A DNA stretch of 38,272 bases from CAZKHG01 sp964552655 (GCA_964552655.1 CAZKHG010000030.1:1-38272), one strand, 5' to 3'. Numbered from the stretch's first letter, positions 1-8,470 are shown. Program-made: numbers and translations. The notes: generated by a model not told the origin, from the letters alone.

Positions 1-2
1 CT

Positions 3-1019
3 CTAACAGCCAATCCTGCAGCAGCAGCTGTCCAGCTAATTGAGAAGGATGGAGATATTACAGTTGTCCCTGCCACCGATTATGCCCAGGATTTCATGGT
101 AAATGTACAGGTATCAGATGGTGTTCTTTCAACCACAAAATCTATCAAGATGAAGTATAAAGTAAGCAATTCAATGCCTTCACTTGATCCGGTAAACAGT
201 ATCGTAACTTTAGAGGACGTACCTGTATCAATTAATGTTACTCCTTATGATCCTGATGTTTACGATCCCCTTGCAGTGACAGTTGAATCCAGCAATGAGA
301 AACTTGTTGCTTCAGGTGATATTACAATTACCCCTGTTTCATCAACCACTGGTACGCAACGCAGTATAACCTTTGTTCCGGGGAATAATGAATCCGGATT
401 GACTGACATCACCATTTTTGCTGACGATGGGTTTAAAAAGGCAGCACAGGAATTCACCGTAGAGGTTAAACCGGTCAATGATGATCCCGTGCTTATCCCA
501 GTTGACAATCAAACAATGTGGAATAACGCCACTCTAACATTAACCCTTGGGGCAACAGATATTGATTCCTATGTCTTTACATTCGCTGCCAGCTCAACAA
601 ACTCAAATCTGGATATTCAGGTTGCAGACAACATTGTTACCATAAAGGTTCTCAACAGCTATTTTGGGACAACACAGTTTAATATAACGGTTGAGGATGA
701 TTCCCTGGGAACAGACACTCAAACAGTGCAACTCGAGGTGCAGGATGCCTCAGCTGTTCATCCGGTTGAATTCAATCAGCTGTCGGTTTTCCCCAACCCG
801 GTTTCCGGTGAACTATACCTGAACTGGACAAATGCTTATAGTGGCAGATCAATGCTTTATATATATAATTCACAGGGGCAGCTCATCAGCACCCAAAAAA
901 TTGATCTGGTACAGAATGTTCCAAACAGGATTGATTTTACCCCATACCCGTCAGGATTATACCTGATTAAGCTCCAAACACCGGTTGATTCCTATTTGAC
1001 TCGGGTTATAAGGAGGTAG
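3..1019 (+). CDS. T9SS-secreted surface protein, C-terminal part (5' end outside window)
   Basis: The reading frame is open from base 3, so the gene begins upstream of the window; the first internal ATG (96) is not a credible start. The visible 338 residues are beta-rich, Thr/Ser/Asn-rich modules resembling the cadherin-like or Ig-like repeats of large Bacteroidota adhesins and extracellular enzymes; 'NDDPV' and 'VNVQVSDGV' are typical of such repeats. The last ~75 residues form a type IX secretion sorting domain: 'LSVFPNPVSGELYLNW', then 'GLYLIKLQ', and a basic end (TRVIRR). In this family the domain directs export across the outer membrane and is removed, often with attachment to anionic LPS. 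No catalytic domain is visible, so the function of the whole protein is unknown. A strong terminator follows 18 bp after the stop. Confidence 0.88.
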   Translation, partial: LTANPAAAAVQLIEKDGDITVVPATDYAQDFMVNVQVSDGVLSTTKSIKMKYKVSNSMPSLDPVNSIVTLEDVPVSINVTPYDPDVYDPLAVTVESSNEKLVASGDITITPVSSTTGTQRSITFVPGNNESGLTDITIFADDGFKKAAQEFTVEVKPVNDDPVLIPVDNQTMWNNATLTLTLGATDIDSYVFTFAASSTNSNLDIQVADNIVTIKVLNSYFGTTQFNITVEDDSLGTDTQTVQLEVQDASAVHPVEFNQLSVFPNPVSGELYLNWTNAYSGRSMLYIYNSQGQLISTQKIDLVQNVPNRIDFTPYPSGLYLIKLQTPVDSYLTRVIRR

Positions 1020-1036
1020 CTTATGTTCTTTGAATT

Positions 1037-1064
1037 TTGAGGGGGATTTTACCCCCTCAATTTT
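1037..1064 (+). terminator. Rho-independent terminator of the T9SS protein gene
   Basis: A 9-bp perfect stem (ttgaggggg / ccccctcaa) with a 6-nt loop is followed by tttt. It lies 18 bp after the stop codon of the T9SS protein. Confidence 0.85.
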
Positions 1065-1191
1065 CCACTAATTACCAATTTTATGTGATTGAAATCAATT
1101 TTTTAATTGGGTGGGGGAGCATTTTTTTAATAAATTTGTCATGTTTTTGTTTGTATTAAACTTTAAATGATTTTAATTGTTTTTAGATTTA

Positions 1192-1326
1192 ATGTGTAAA
1201 TCAAGGGTATTTGTTCTTTCTTTTCTGATTATTGGGATGATATTATTTCTCAGTTCTTGTCAAAATAATATTCCATGTCCCGTTTATGCAGAAAAAACGC
1301 AGAAACTAGAAAACAAAAGGGCTTAA
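1192..1326 (+). CDS. tiny lipoprotein (44 aa), CPxY type, copy 1
   Basis: ATG-to-TAA frame of 44 codons. The N-terminus has a basic start (MCKSR), a hydrophobic core and a lipobox ending 'FLSSC', so it should be exported and lipidated by signal peptidase II. The mature part is only about 22 residues, begins CQNNIPCPVY and ends Lys-rich. The next small gene (1387-1512) has the same design, including a second cysteine in a Cys-Pro-x-Tyr motif, which argues that both are real genes and paralogous. I do not recognise a named family. It sits between the T9SS terminator and the formate dehydrogenase operon. It could be a decayed remnant, but the conserved layout makes that less likely. Confidence 0.6.
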   Translation: MCKSRVFVLSFLIIGMILFLSSCQNNIPCPVYAEKTQKLENKRA

Positions 1327-1386
1327 TTTTTTGAAAATTATTTTAAATATTTAATATAGTTGATGGTTAACCAAAAAAACAGTAAA

Positions 1387-1512
1387 ATGAAAAGATTTGT
1401 TTCCGTAGTAGTTATAATTGTTGTGGTTGCAGCAATTTTCAGCTCTTGCTCTAAAAAGACTTGTCCTGCTTACAGCCAGGTAAAATCCAACACTACATTT
1501 ACCAAGGCTTAA
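1387..1512 (+). CDS. tiny lipoprotein (41 aa), CPxY type, copy 2
   Basis: ATG-to-TAA frame of 41 codons: basic start (MKRF), a strongly hydrophobic Val/Ile/Ala stretch, lipobox 'IFSSC', then a ~20-residue mature peptide beginning CSKKTCPAYS and ending Thr/Lys-rich. An in-frame ATG at 1363 would add eight hydrophilic residues; the start at 1387 gives the better signal peptide. The mature cysteine, second cysteine and following Pro-x-Tyr match the upstream copy at 1192-1326. A terminator-like hairpin follows at 1589. Function is unknown; it is probably a small inner- or outer-membrane-anchored peptide. Confidence 0.68.
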   Translation: MKRFVSVVVIIVVVAAIFSSCSKKTCPAYSQVKSNTTFTKA

Positions 1513-1588
1513 AACTTCTTTACCCATAATTCAATCTTTCTCATTCAGGTATATTTGGATGAGAAGTTTTTATTTTGTTTTCTGTAAA

Positions 1589-1620
1589 CCCTGCATCAGT
1601 TAAGGTGTAGGGCTTTTTTA
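1589..1620 (+). terminator. Probable rho-independent terminator after the small lipoproteins
   Basis: An imperfect 8-bp stem (ccctgcat / gtgtaggg, including two G-T pairs) with an 8-nt loop is followed by cttttttatttt. It separates the small lipoprotein genes from the formate dehydrogenase operon. The remaining ~140 bp up to 1763 are AT-rich and show no confident promoter. Confidence 0.6.
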
Positions 1621-1762
1621 TTTTAAAAAGTTAGAAAAATGGTTTTTCCTTTGGATTTATTAAAAATTCAATATTTATCAACCTATAAAGTGATTATTAT
1701 ACAATTAAGTTATACTATTCTGGAACTTTTTTTACTTAAATTGCCAGTACAAAATTTCAATT

Positions 1763-2215
1763 ATGAACTTAGACGAGATTTTTGGGAAGTACCCACCAGA
1801 CAAGGTTTACTTAATTGAGATTCTACATGAGATTCAGGATAGAAATCCAAAGCGTTATATTACCCATGAAGATATTGTAAATGTCTCTAAATACCTTAAT
1901 ATCAGCATTAGTTCTGTTTACGGGGTGATTACCTACTATTCCATGTTCAGTTTAACCCCGCGAAGTGCTAACATAATCAGGGTTTGTCAATCTCCGGTTT
2001 GTGAAATGAAGGGTTCATCCGAAATTATTTCTACTTTAAGTTCTATACTTGGAATTGCTTTAGGAGAAACCACTCCCGACGGACTATTCACTTTAGAAAC
2101 CTCTCAGTGTCTTGGTTACTGTAGTTCAGCCCCTGGCTTTTCCATTAATAATATTTTCTATGGTGATTTAGATAAGGAAAAGATTTCAGCTATAATTAAT
2201 AGCTATAAAAAATAA
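1763..2215 (+). CDS. nuoE: NuoE-like [2Fe-2S] subunit of NAD-linked formate dehydrogenase
   Basis: 150 residues of the complex I 24-kDa (NuoE/HndA/FdsG) family: an N-terminal helical part (to ~residue 65), then a thioredoxin-like fold. The four cluster ligands are in the usual arrangement, C75-x4-C80 and C116-x3-C120 ('CQSPVC', 'CLGYC'). In such enzymes this small soluble subunit carries a [2Fe-2S] centre beside the flavin subunit. It is the first gene of a tight operon, with only 5 bp to the NuoF-like gene, which is followed by a formate dehydrogenase catalytic subunit. It is therefore the diaphorase part of a soluble formate dehydrogenase (FdsG role), not of respiratory complex I; the symbol names the family only. 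Confidence 0.9.
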   Translation: MNLDEIFGKYPPDKVYLIEILHEIQDRNPKRYITHEDIVNVSKYLNISISSVYGVITYYSMFSLTPRSANIIRVCQSPVCEMKGSSEIISTLSSILGIALGETTPDGLFTLETSQCLGYCSSAPGFSINNIFYGDLDKEKISAIINSYKK

Positions 2216-2220
2216 TAATC

Positions 2221-3459
2221 ATGGTAAAAGAAACCCGGCTGGTTCTTAAGAATGTTGGCAAAATCAACCCGGAATTAGTTGAAGATTATATCCATTCTGG
2301 CGGATTTGTGGCTTTAAAGAAAGCGTTGGAAAGAGGGCCTGTCGAAGTAATTGATGAGGTTATCAAATCAGGGTTAAGAGGAAGGGGAGGGGCAGGTTTT
2401 TCAACCGGTCTCAAGTTAAAGTTTACACACGATTCCAGCTCTGCAACCAACCAGAAATACCTGATTTGCAATGCCGACGAGGGTGAACCCGGTACCTTCA
2501 AAGACAGGATTATTATGGAGAATGATCCTTTTATACTGATCGAAGGGATTATTATCGCAGCATACGCAGTCGGGGCAAGCAAGGCATTTATTTATATCCG
2601 TGGTGAGTATTCACTTTCCATTGAGCGGGTTAAAAAGGCGGTAATTGGCTGCTGGAATAAAGGTTTTCTCGGTTCAAATATTTTAGGTTCAACATTTTCG
2701 TTGGATATTGAGGTTAAGCCCGGTGCCGGTTCATACTTATGTGGGGAGGAATTAACCTTAATAGAATCTCTGGAAGGGAAAAGAGGTTATCCGCGGATAA
2801 AACCACCATTCCCAGCTCAAAAGGGGTTGTTTAATCTACCCACACTGGTAAATAATGTTGAAACCCTGGCTACTTTACCTCTGATTCTTGGTTTAGGCGC
2901 TGATAATTTCTTAAAATATGGCACCCAGGAAACACCCGGCACAAAAATCTTCACAATTAGCGGTGATGTAATTAACCCTGGCTATTTTGAGGTAGAGTTG
3001 GGAGTAACACTTCGTCAGCTGGTCTTTGAACTTGGGGGCGGTATTAAGAATGGAAAAAAGCTTAAAGCTATACTTATTGGGGGTGCCGCTGGAACTTTTG
3101 TCAATGAATCATTGTTGGATATCCCTACAGGTTACGATTCGCTAAGGAATAACAGCGCTATTCTTGGCTCGGGCGCAATAATTGTTTTAGATGAAAACCG
3201 CTCAGTTCTTGATATGACCAGATCAATCCTTGAATTTTTCAGGCATGAGTCGTGTGGGAAATGCGTACCATGTAGGGTTGGAACAACCCAACTTGTCAAC
3301 CTGATTCATGAGGCGAAAAGTAATCAAATTGATAAGCATCTGGTTAGTAGATTAATATACGAGGCTGATTACATGGCTAAAAACTCACTTTGCCCTTTGG
3401 GGCAATCCCCTATCATTCCAATTCGGAGCTTACAGATATTTTTCAGTGGAAAACCCTAA
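2221..3459 (+). CDS. nuoF: NuoF-like NAD(H)/FMN-binding subunit of formate dehydrogenase
   Basis: 412 residues of the complex I 51-kDa (NuoF/HndC/FdsB) family, the site of NAD(H) exchange with FMN. Visible signatures are the glycine-rich 'GLRGRGGAGFSTGLK' (~residues 50-65), the NAD/FMN region with 'GAGSYLCGEE', the 'NNVETLA' segment, and a C-terminal [4Fe-4S] site C345-x2-C348-x2-C351 plus C391 ('SLCPLG'). It is a bare core. It lacks the fused N-terminal thioredoxin-like domain of FdsB and the extra C-terminal ferredoxin domain found in HndC/HylB flavin subunits of bifurcating enzymes. It lies 5 bp after the NuoE-like gene and just before the catalytic subunit. The symbol names the family; the role is electron transfer between NAD and formate dehydrogenase. 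Confidence 0.9.
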   Translation: MVKETRLVLKNVGKINPELVEDYIHSGGFVALKKALERGPVEVIDEVIKSGLRGRGGAGFSTGLKLKFTHDSSSATNQKYLICNADEGEPGTFKDRIIMENDPFILIEGIIIAAYAVGASKAFIYIRGEYSLSIERVKKAVIGCWNKGFLGSNILGSTFSLDIEVKPGAGSYLCGEELTLIESLEGKRGYPRIKPPFPAQKGLFNLPTLVNNVETLATLPLILGLGADNFLKYGTQETPGTKIFTISGDVINPGYFEVELGVTLRQLVFELGGGIKNGKKLKAILIGGAAGTFVNESLLDIPTGYDSLRNNSAILGSGAIIVLDENRSVLDMTRSILEFFRHESCGKCVPCRVGTTQLVNLIHEAKSNQIDKHLVSRLIYEADYMAKNSLCPLGQSPIIPIRSLQIFFSGKP

Positions 3460-3472
3460 AAATGGTCTGACT

Positions 3473-6193
3473 ATGAGTAGCGTTACCCTAACGATTGATG
3501 GTAAAAAAGTTCAAGCAGAAAATGGTTTTAACCTCCTACAAGTTGCTAGAAATAATGGCATTGATATTCCCGGTTTGTGCTACCATCATAAGTTAACCCC
3601 AACTGGCGCTTGCAGGCTTTGTGTGGTAAAGATTAAAGGGGTAAATGGGCTTGTAATGGCTTGCACTATTCAGGTTAAAGATGGATTGGATGTAATTGCA
3701 ATTGATGATGAACTGGAGGAAACCAGGAAACATACCCTTGAATACTTGTTGGCTGAACATGATGAAAACGATGATGATACCTATGATGATGAGCTGAGAG
3801 AACTAATAACCCGTTACAAACTCGATAAGCCCGAAAACAGGCGTTACCCAAAATTATTTAAGGAATTTGCAGGTGGTATAGATGATACTTCACCGGTACT
3901 TACTTATAACCCATTAAAATGCATCAAATGCTTCCGGTGTATCAAAGCTTGTGAGGAGGTTCAGGGTAAGAATGTACTATCGTTTGCCGAACGGGGCATT
4001 AAATCGTATATCGTTGCAGGTATGGGGGTTTGGAAGGATAGCGAGTGTGATGGATGTGGCGAATGCATTCAGCTGTGCCCAACCGGTGCCATTGTGGAAA
4101 AACCAAACCGAAGTGTAATAAAATTATCAAAAATTGATAAAAAGGTCAAAACAACTTGCCCATACTGCGGAGTTGGCTGTCAAATTGAACTTTTCGTTCA
4201 GGATGGTAAAATTATAAGAAGTAACGGGGTTGAAGGGGTTATGCCAAATGATGGCCGGTTATGCGTAAAGGGGAGGTTTGGTTATGAGTTTGTTCATAGC
4301 CCGGAAAGGTTGACGAAACCTTTAATTAAAAGGAACGGGAAATTCGAGGAGGCATCATGGGAGGAAGCGTTAAGTTTTATTGCCACAAAATTTTTAGAGA
4401 TTAAACAAAAGCATGGATCCGATGCATTGGCTGGTTATGCCTCTGCAAAATGCACCAACGAGGATAACTATATCTTTCAGAAATTTATCAGGACTGTTTT
4501 TGGCACCAATAATATTGATTATTGCACCCGGCTTTGCCATGCATCAACGGTAACTGCCATGCTCCGTTCAATTGGCGATGGAGCAGGCAGTAATTCCATT
4601 GAGGATTTTGAAACCACCGATTGTCTCCTGGTTACTGGGAATAATATTATTGAGACCCACCCGATTACTGCAACCTATGTTAAACGTGGGGCAGCAAAAG
4701 GGATGAAAATCATAGTGGTTGATCCCAAATGGACACCTTTGGTTAAATATGCCAACCTGTGGCTTCAGCCTAAGCTGGGAACCGATGTGGCGCTTTACAA
4801 CGGCTTAATCAACATTATAATTAAAAAAGGTTGGTATAATGTTGATTTTATTAACAACAGGGTTGATGGGGGAATAACTGCATTAAATGAGCTAGCAGTT
4901 CTGGTGGAAAAGTATTCGCCCGAATTTGTAGAAAAGATAACAGGTGTCCCACAGGAAAAGCTAACACTGGCTGCTGAACTATACTCAACCTCAGCAACAT
5001 CAATCATTGCAACAGGAATGGGTATGAGCCAGCAGGTTACCGGTACTCATAATGTTTTCTGCATGCTTAACATGATGCTTATCACAGGGCAGATTGGTCG
5101 CGAAAGATGTGGAATTGACCCCCCGCGAGGCCAGAATAATGTTCAGGGAGCAACCGATGTTGGTTGCCATCCGGTTTTTTACCCCGGTTATATCCCGGTT
5201 GCAAATGAGGAGAACCGGAAAAAAGTGGCTGAAATCTGGGGCGTTTCTTTTAATTCCCTTTCCGAAAAACCCGGTTTAACCACAGTTGAGATTGTTAAAG
5301 GTGCTTACGATGGTAAGATAAAGGGGCTTTACATAATGGGCGAAAACCCGATGATCAGTGATCCAAACCTGAATCATACCGAGGATTCACTTAAAAGGCT
5401 TGATTTTTTAGTGGTTCAGGATATCTTTCTCACAGAAACTGCCCAGCTGGCTGATGTAATTCTCCCGGCATCAAGCTGGGCGGAGAAAAACGGCACTTTT
5501 GTCAACAGCGACAGAAGGGTACTCAGGGTGAGAAAAGCTATTGAATGCCCTGGCGAAGCCCGTGAGGATTGGAAAATAGTACATGAGCTGGCCAAACGAA
5601 TGGGAAAACCCATGAAAGAATATTTGGATGAATCGGAAATATTCGATGAGATTGCCCGCGTTACGCCAATATTGGCGGGTATTTCACATAAGCGTATCGA
5701 AGAACATGGGATACAGTGGCCTTGCCCAACGCCCACTCATCCGGGCACTTCAACTCTCTACCTCGAGAAGTTTAATACACCCACCGGAAAAGCTAAACTT
5801 TTCCCGGTTGAATTTGCCGAACAGGTTGAGAAACCGGATATTAATTACCCCTTTATTCTCAATTCGGGCAGAATTCTTTACCACTACCATACCAGCACAA
5901 TGTCACGTAAAACTAAAGTACTGCGCGATTTTATTAATGATTCCTATGTACTTATGCACCAAAATGATGCGATAAAATACGGTTTTACTGACGGCGATCA
6001 GGTGTTCATCGAATCCAGAAATGGAAAGCTTACCACTACACTTAAAGTAAGCGATCAGGTTTTGGAGGGAGAACTTTTTATGCCATGGCATTTCAACGAA
6101 TCGCAGGTGAACAGGCTAACCCGAGATGAGTTAGATCCTTACAGTAAGATTGCCCCGTTTAAACTTTCAGCGGTTAAGGTTGAGAAGGTTTAA
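3473..6193 (+). CDS. fdhF: formate dehydrogenase catalytic (alpha) subunit, molybdopterin, Cys-type, NuoG-like N-terminus
   Basis: 906 residues. A GTG at 3446 would overlap the upstream gene; the ATG at 3473 gives the usual family start (MSSVTLTIDGKK). Order: plant-type [2Fe-2S] ferredoxin domain (~1-80, 'GLCYHHKL', 'CRLC'); a NuoG-type His/Cys region (~85-125) that keeps H96 but has no cysteines; two [4Fe-4S] motifs ('CIKCFRCIKAC', 'CDGCGECIQLCP'); the CPYCGVGC cluster motif; then the bis-MGD domain and a C-terminal MopB domain. The active site reads 'CTRLCHAS', with Cys355-His356 where E. coli FdhF has selenocysteine-His. It catalyses formate/CO2 interconversion, with NAD(H) reached through the two upstream subunits (FdsA-like). 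The gene ends 6 bp from convergent comEC. The metal, Mo or W, cannot be told from sequence. Confidence 0.92.
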   Translation: MSSVTLTIDGKKVQAENGFNLLQVARNNGIDIPGLCYHHKLTPTGACRLCVVKIKGVNGLVMACTIQVKDGLDVIAIDDELEETRKHTLEYLLAEHDENDDDTYDDELRELITRYKLDKPENRRYPKLFKEFAGGIDDTSPVLTYNPLKCIKCFRCIKACEEVQGKNVLSFAERGIKSYIVAGMGVWKDSECDGCGECIQLCPTGAIVEKPNRSVIKLSKIDKKVKTTCPYCGVGCQIELFVQDGKIIRSNGVEGVMPNDGRLCVKGRFGYEFVHSPERLTKPLIKRNGKFEEASWEEALSFIATKFLEIKQKHGSDALAGYASAKCTNEDNYIFQKFIRTVFGTNNIDYCTRLCHASTVTAMLRSIGDGAGSNSIEDFETTDCLLVTGNNIIETHPITATYVKRGAAKGMKIIVVDPKWTPLVKYANLWLQPKLGTDVALYNGLINIIIKKGWYNVDFINNRVDGGITALNELAVLVEKYSPEFVEKITGVPQEKLTLAAELYSTSATSIIATGMGMSQQVTGTHNVFCMLNMMLITGQIGRERCGIDPPRGQNNVQGATDVGCHPVFYPGYIPVANEENRKKVAEIWGVSFNSLSEKPGLTTVEIVKGAYDGKIKGLYIMGENPMISDPNLNHTEDSLKRLDFLVVQDIFLTETAQLADVILPASSWAEKNGTFVNSDRRVLRVRKAIECPGEAREDWKIVHELAKRMGKPMKEYLDESEIFDEIARVTPILAGISHKRIEEHGIQWPCPTPTHPGTSTLYLEKFNTPTGKAKLFPVEFAEQVEKPDINYPFILNSGRILYHYHTSTMSRKTKVLRDFINDSYVLMHQNDAIKYGFTDGDQVFIESRNGKLTTTLKVSDQVLEGELFMPWHFNESQVNRLTRDELDPYSKIAPFKLSAVKVEKV

Positions 6194-6199
6194 ATCAAA

Positions 6200-8293
6200 T
6201 TAGAATATAAATGCTCCCTGGGTTGCGACATTGTGTAGTGTAATTCCTCTTTGCAAACATTGTATTTTAAGATTCTCAACCTTCCGGTAGCTCATGGAAG
6301 AGCTGATAACAATTCTTTTAGGGTTGAAAAGTTGAAGCAAGTTTTTTGGGAAATTATTATCAACAATCAGAATATCAATGCCTAATGGGAATTTGGTTTT
6401 GTAGTTTTCTAACTTATCTCCATAAATATATGCCACTTTGTACCCTTTGAAACTTCTGAAATAAATATCATTTCTTAGGTAATTATTGGAAGATTTTTGT
6501 TGCCCTAATGTTTTCGGAAAGAAGGTCTCGAAATTTTTTGTAATCCCAATTGAGTTAAGATAACCTTTAACAAAAAAACCATACTTACTTATAATATCAA
6601 TACTTGATGAATCGCCCGATATAAAAGTAAGTTTATCGGCTTCTTTAAAGGATAATAGGGTTTGTTTTGGTATGCTGTAAACTACCAGCTCATTTCTTTG
6701 CAGAGTTTTATGAGACCTCCAGATTCCGGTAACCTGTAGTGAAATTATCAATGAAAATAATATAAACAGCAGGTATTTATTTCTATTAATGATAAAAATT
6801 GCAAAAGTGACGATGGTTAGCAGTATTATTAGTAGTTGTAAGTTATCGATATAAATCCCGCTCGAAACAGAAAAGGGAAGATCTTCAATAAACCGCAGTG
6901 AATTGTTTAGTGTAAAAAGTGAAAGGGAAAAAAGTTTACCGATAATTGATGTGACCAATCCTATTGGAGAAAATATGATAAGTGCAACAGCTAGGTATAT
7001 GGCAATGGTAGAAAGGGGAATTGCAATCAGGTTTGATAGTAAGAAGTAGTTGGGGAACTGGTTGAAGTAAAACAGGCTAAGCGAAAATGTTCCGATTTGT
7101 GCCGCTATGCTGACAGCAATAATGGACCATGCGTAGTCTAGTACTTTATACTTCGACCTGAAAAGCTGGTTGATCAAGGGGTAAAAGAACACAATTGAAA
7201 GGACTGCAATATAGGAAAGCTGGAACCCGGTGTCAAAAAAACTGTAGGGGTTTATAACGAGTAACAGAAATGCTGATGCTGCCAGTGAGTTATATACAGG
7301 AATTTTTCTATCCAGGCTGTCGCCAATCACTATGAATGAGAGCATAAGTGCTGCTCTTTGTACAGAAGGCGAAAGCCCCGTGATGATTGCAAAAAACCAA
7401 AGAAATAAAATCAGGATAATGGCTTTAACTATACGTAACGATTTCCTTTTATTGAGAAATACCAGCATAAAGGATAATAGGTAGTATAGAATAGCAACAT
7501 GCATTCCCGAAACGGCTAGAATATGCATTGTACCCGAGCTGGAATATACCTTTCTCAACTCGTCATCAAGTAGCTCCTTATATCCTATGGTTAAGGCCGA
7601 AGCAACTGCCAGCTCATCACTTTTTAAGCCAGAGGTTTTAAAAAGTTCAATCAACTTTTCGCTGAGGATTATTGCCTTTTCTTTTACAACATTCCCTTGA
7701 TTATCAATTAAGATCCAACTGTTTGGCAAAACAGATGAAGTGTAAGAAATACCCTTGTGGGAAAGGTATTTTTTGAAGTCGAATTGCTTAGGGTTGCTTG
7801 GCGAACTTACCTGAACCGGGTTTAATTGTGTGGCAATAATGGAGCCATAAGATAATTTTTCAACCATGGAGTCGGAAGGATTAAAATAGAGCAGCACCTT
7901 TGCCTTTTCGGGGTACCATGAGTGGTTAATGTAGATGGATGATACCTCAGAAACCACTCTAAATGATTTTCCTCTTTGATGTGGTTTCTCAAGAAGTTTC
8001 ACTAAAACACGAGTTCTCTCGTTTGGCTTAATTCCCGGTTGTTCATTGATAGTGAGGCTTGCCCCGGAAATAAAGAGAAATATAGATACAGCCACCCCAA
8101 AATACCAACGGAAGGACCATCTATTTGAAATAAAATAGCTGAGCAGAACAAATGACAATGCACCCAAAATAAAAAGGTATGATATGAAAACATTGCTAAA
8201 AAGGTTAAGTTGATGCTGGCACAATATACCGGCAACCAAGGGTATCAGGAGTTTTAGAAAAGGCACTTCCTTACTGCTGATGGGTATATTCAT
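6200..8293 (-). CDS. comEC: ComEC/Rec2-family DNA-uptake membrane channel
   Basis: 697 residues. Three N-terminal membrane segments (within ~10-80) are followed by a soluble DUF4131-like domain (~80-220). The polytopic Competence domain (~225-510) includes the recognisable 'MHILAVSGMHVAILYYLL', and a soluble C-terminal part spans ~520-697. In competent bacteria ComEC carries single-stranded DNA across the inner membrane. The C-terminal part has the general pattern of a metallo-beta-lactamase fold ('DILIVDNN', 'KRIVISSS') but no HxHxDH motif, so that domain appears degenerate. The start ATG (8293) is buried in a 12-bp inverted repeat. The upstream minus-strand gene def is 177 bp away, so comEC may have its own promoter. 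Confidence 0.9.
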   Translation of the reverse strand: MNIPISSKEVPFLKLLIPLVAGILCQHQLNLFSNVFISYLFILGALSFVLLSYFISNRWSFRWYFGVAVSIFLFISGASLTINEQPGIKPNERTRVLVKLLEKPHQRGKSFRVVSEVSSIYINHSWYPEKAKVLLYFNPSDSMVEKLSYGSIIATQLNPVQVSSPSNPKQFDFKKYLSHKGISYTSSVLPNSWILIDNQGNVVKEKAIILSEKLIELFKTSGLKSDELAVASALTIGYKELLDDELRKVYSSSGTMHILAVSGMHVAILYYLLSFMLVFLNKRKSLRIVKAIILILFLWFFAIITGLSPSVQRAALMLSFIVIGDSLDRKIPVYNSLAASAFLLLVINPYSFFDTGFQLSYIAVLSIVFFYPLINQLFRSKYKVLDYAWSIIAVSIAAQIGTFSLSLFYFNQFPNYFLLSNLIAIPLSTIAIYLAVALIIFSPIGLVTSIIGKLFSLSLFTLNNSLRFIEDLPFSVSSGIYIDNLQLLIILLTIVTFAIFIINRNKYLLFILFSLIISLQVTGIWRSHKTLQRNELVVYSIPKQTLLSFKEADKLTFISGDSSSIDIISKYGFFVKGYLNSIGITKNFETFFPKTLGQQKSSNNYLRNDIYFRSFKGYKVAYIYGDKLENYKTKFPLGIDILIVDNNFPKNLLQLFNPKRIVISSSMSYRKVENLKIQCLQRGITLHNVATQGAFIF

Positions 8294-8322
8294 GATTGGT
8301 AATGCATTTAATTACCAATCAT
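8291..8322 (-). promoter_or_regulatory. 12-bp perfect inverted repeat covering the comEC start codon
   Basis: On the minus strand the arms atgattggtaat and attaccaatcat are separated by 7 nt. The second arm ends in the first two bases of the comEC ATG. As RNA this would hide the start codon; as DNA it could be an operator for a dimeric repressor. No U-run follows, so it is not a terminator. Confidence 0.55.
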
Positions 8323-8470
8323 TAAATTACAAAAAGTTTTTCAACTTCAATAGTTAAAATGAAATTTTATGAGAATGTATTTTCTGATTAGAATTTAACC
8401 AGTAAGCATTTAACCCTAAATGAATTTTTAGAGTGATAAATTTTCAGTTCAGGTGATGAAATTGAAATTA

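Noticed and set aside
3446..3472. GTG start for the formate dehydrogenase catalytic subunit overlapping the NuoF-like gene
   Set aside because: The nine added residues do not resemble the family N-terminus; ATG 3473 gives a standard start 13 bp after the upstream stop.
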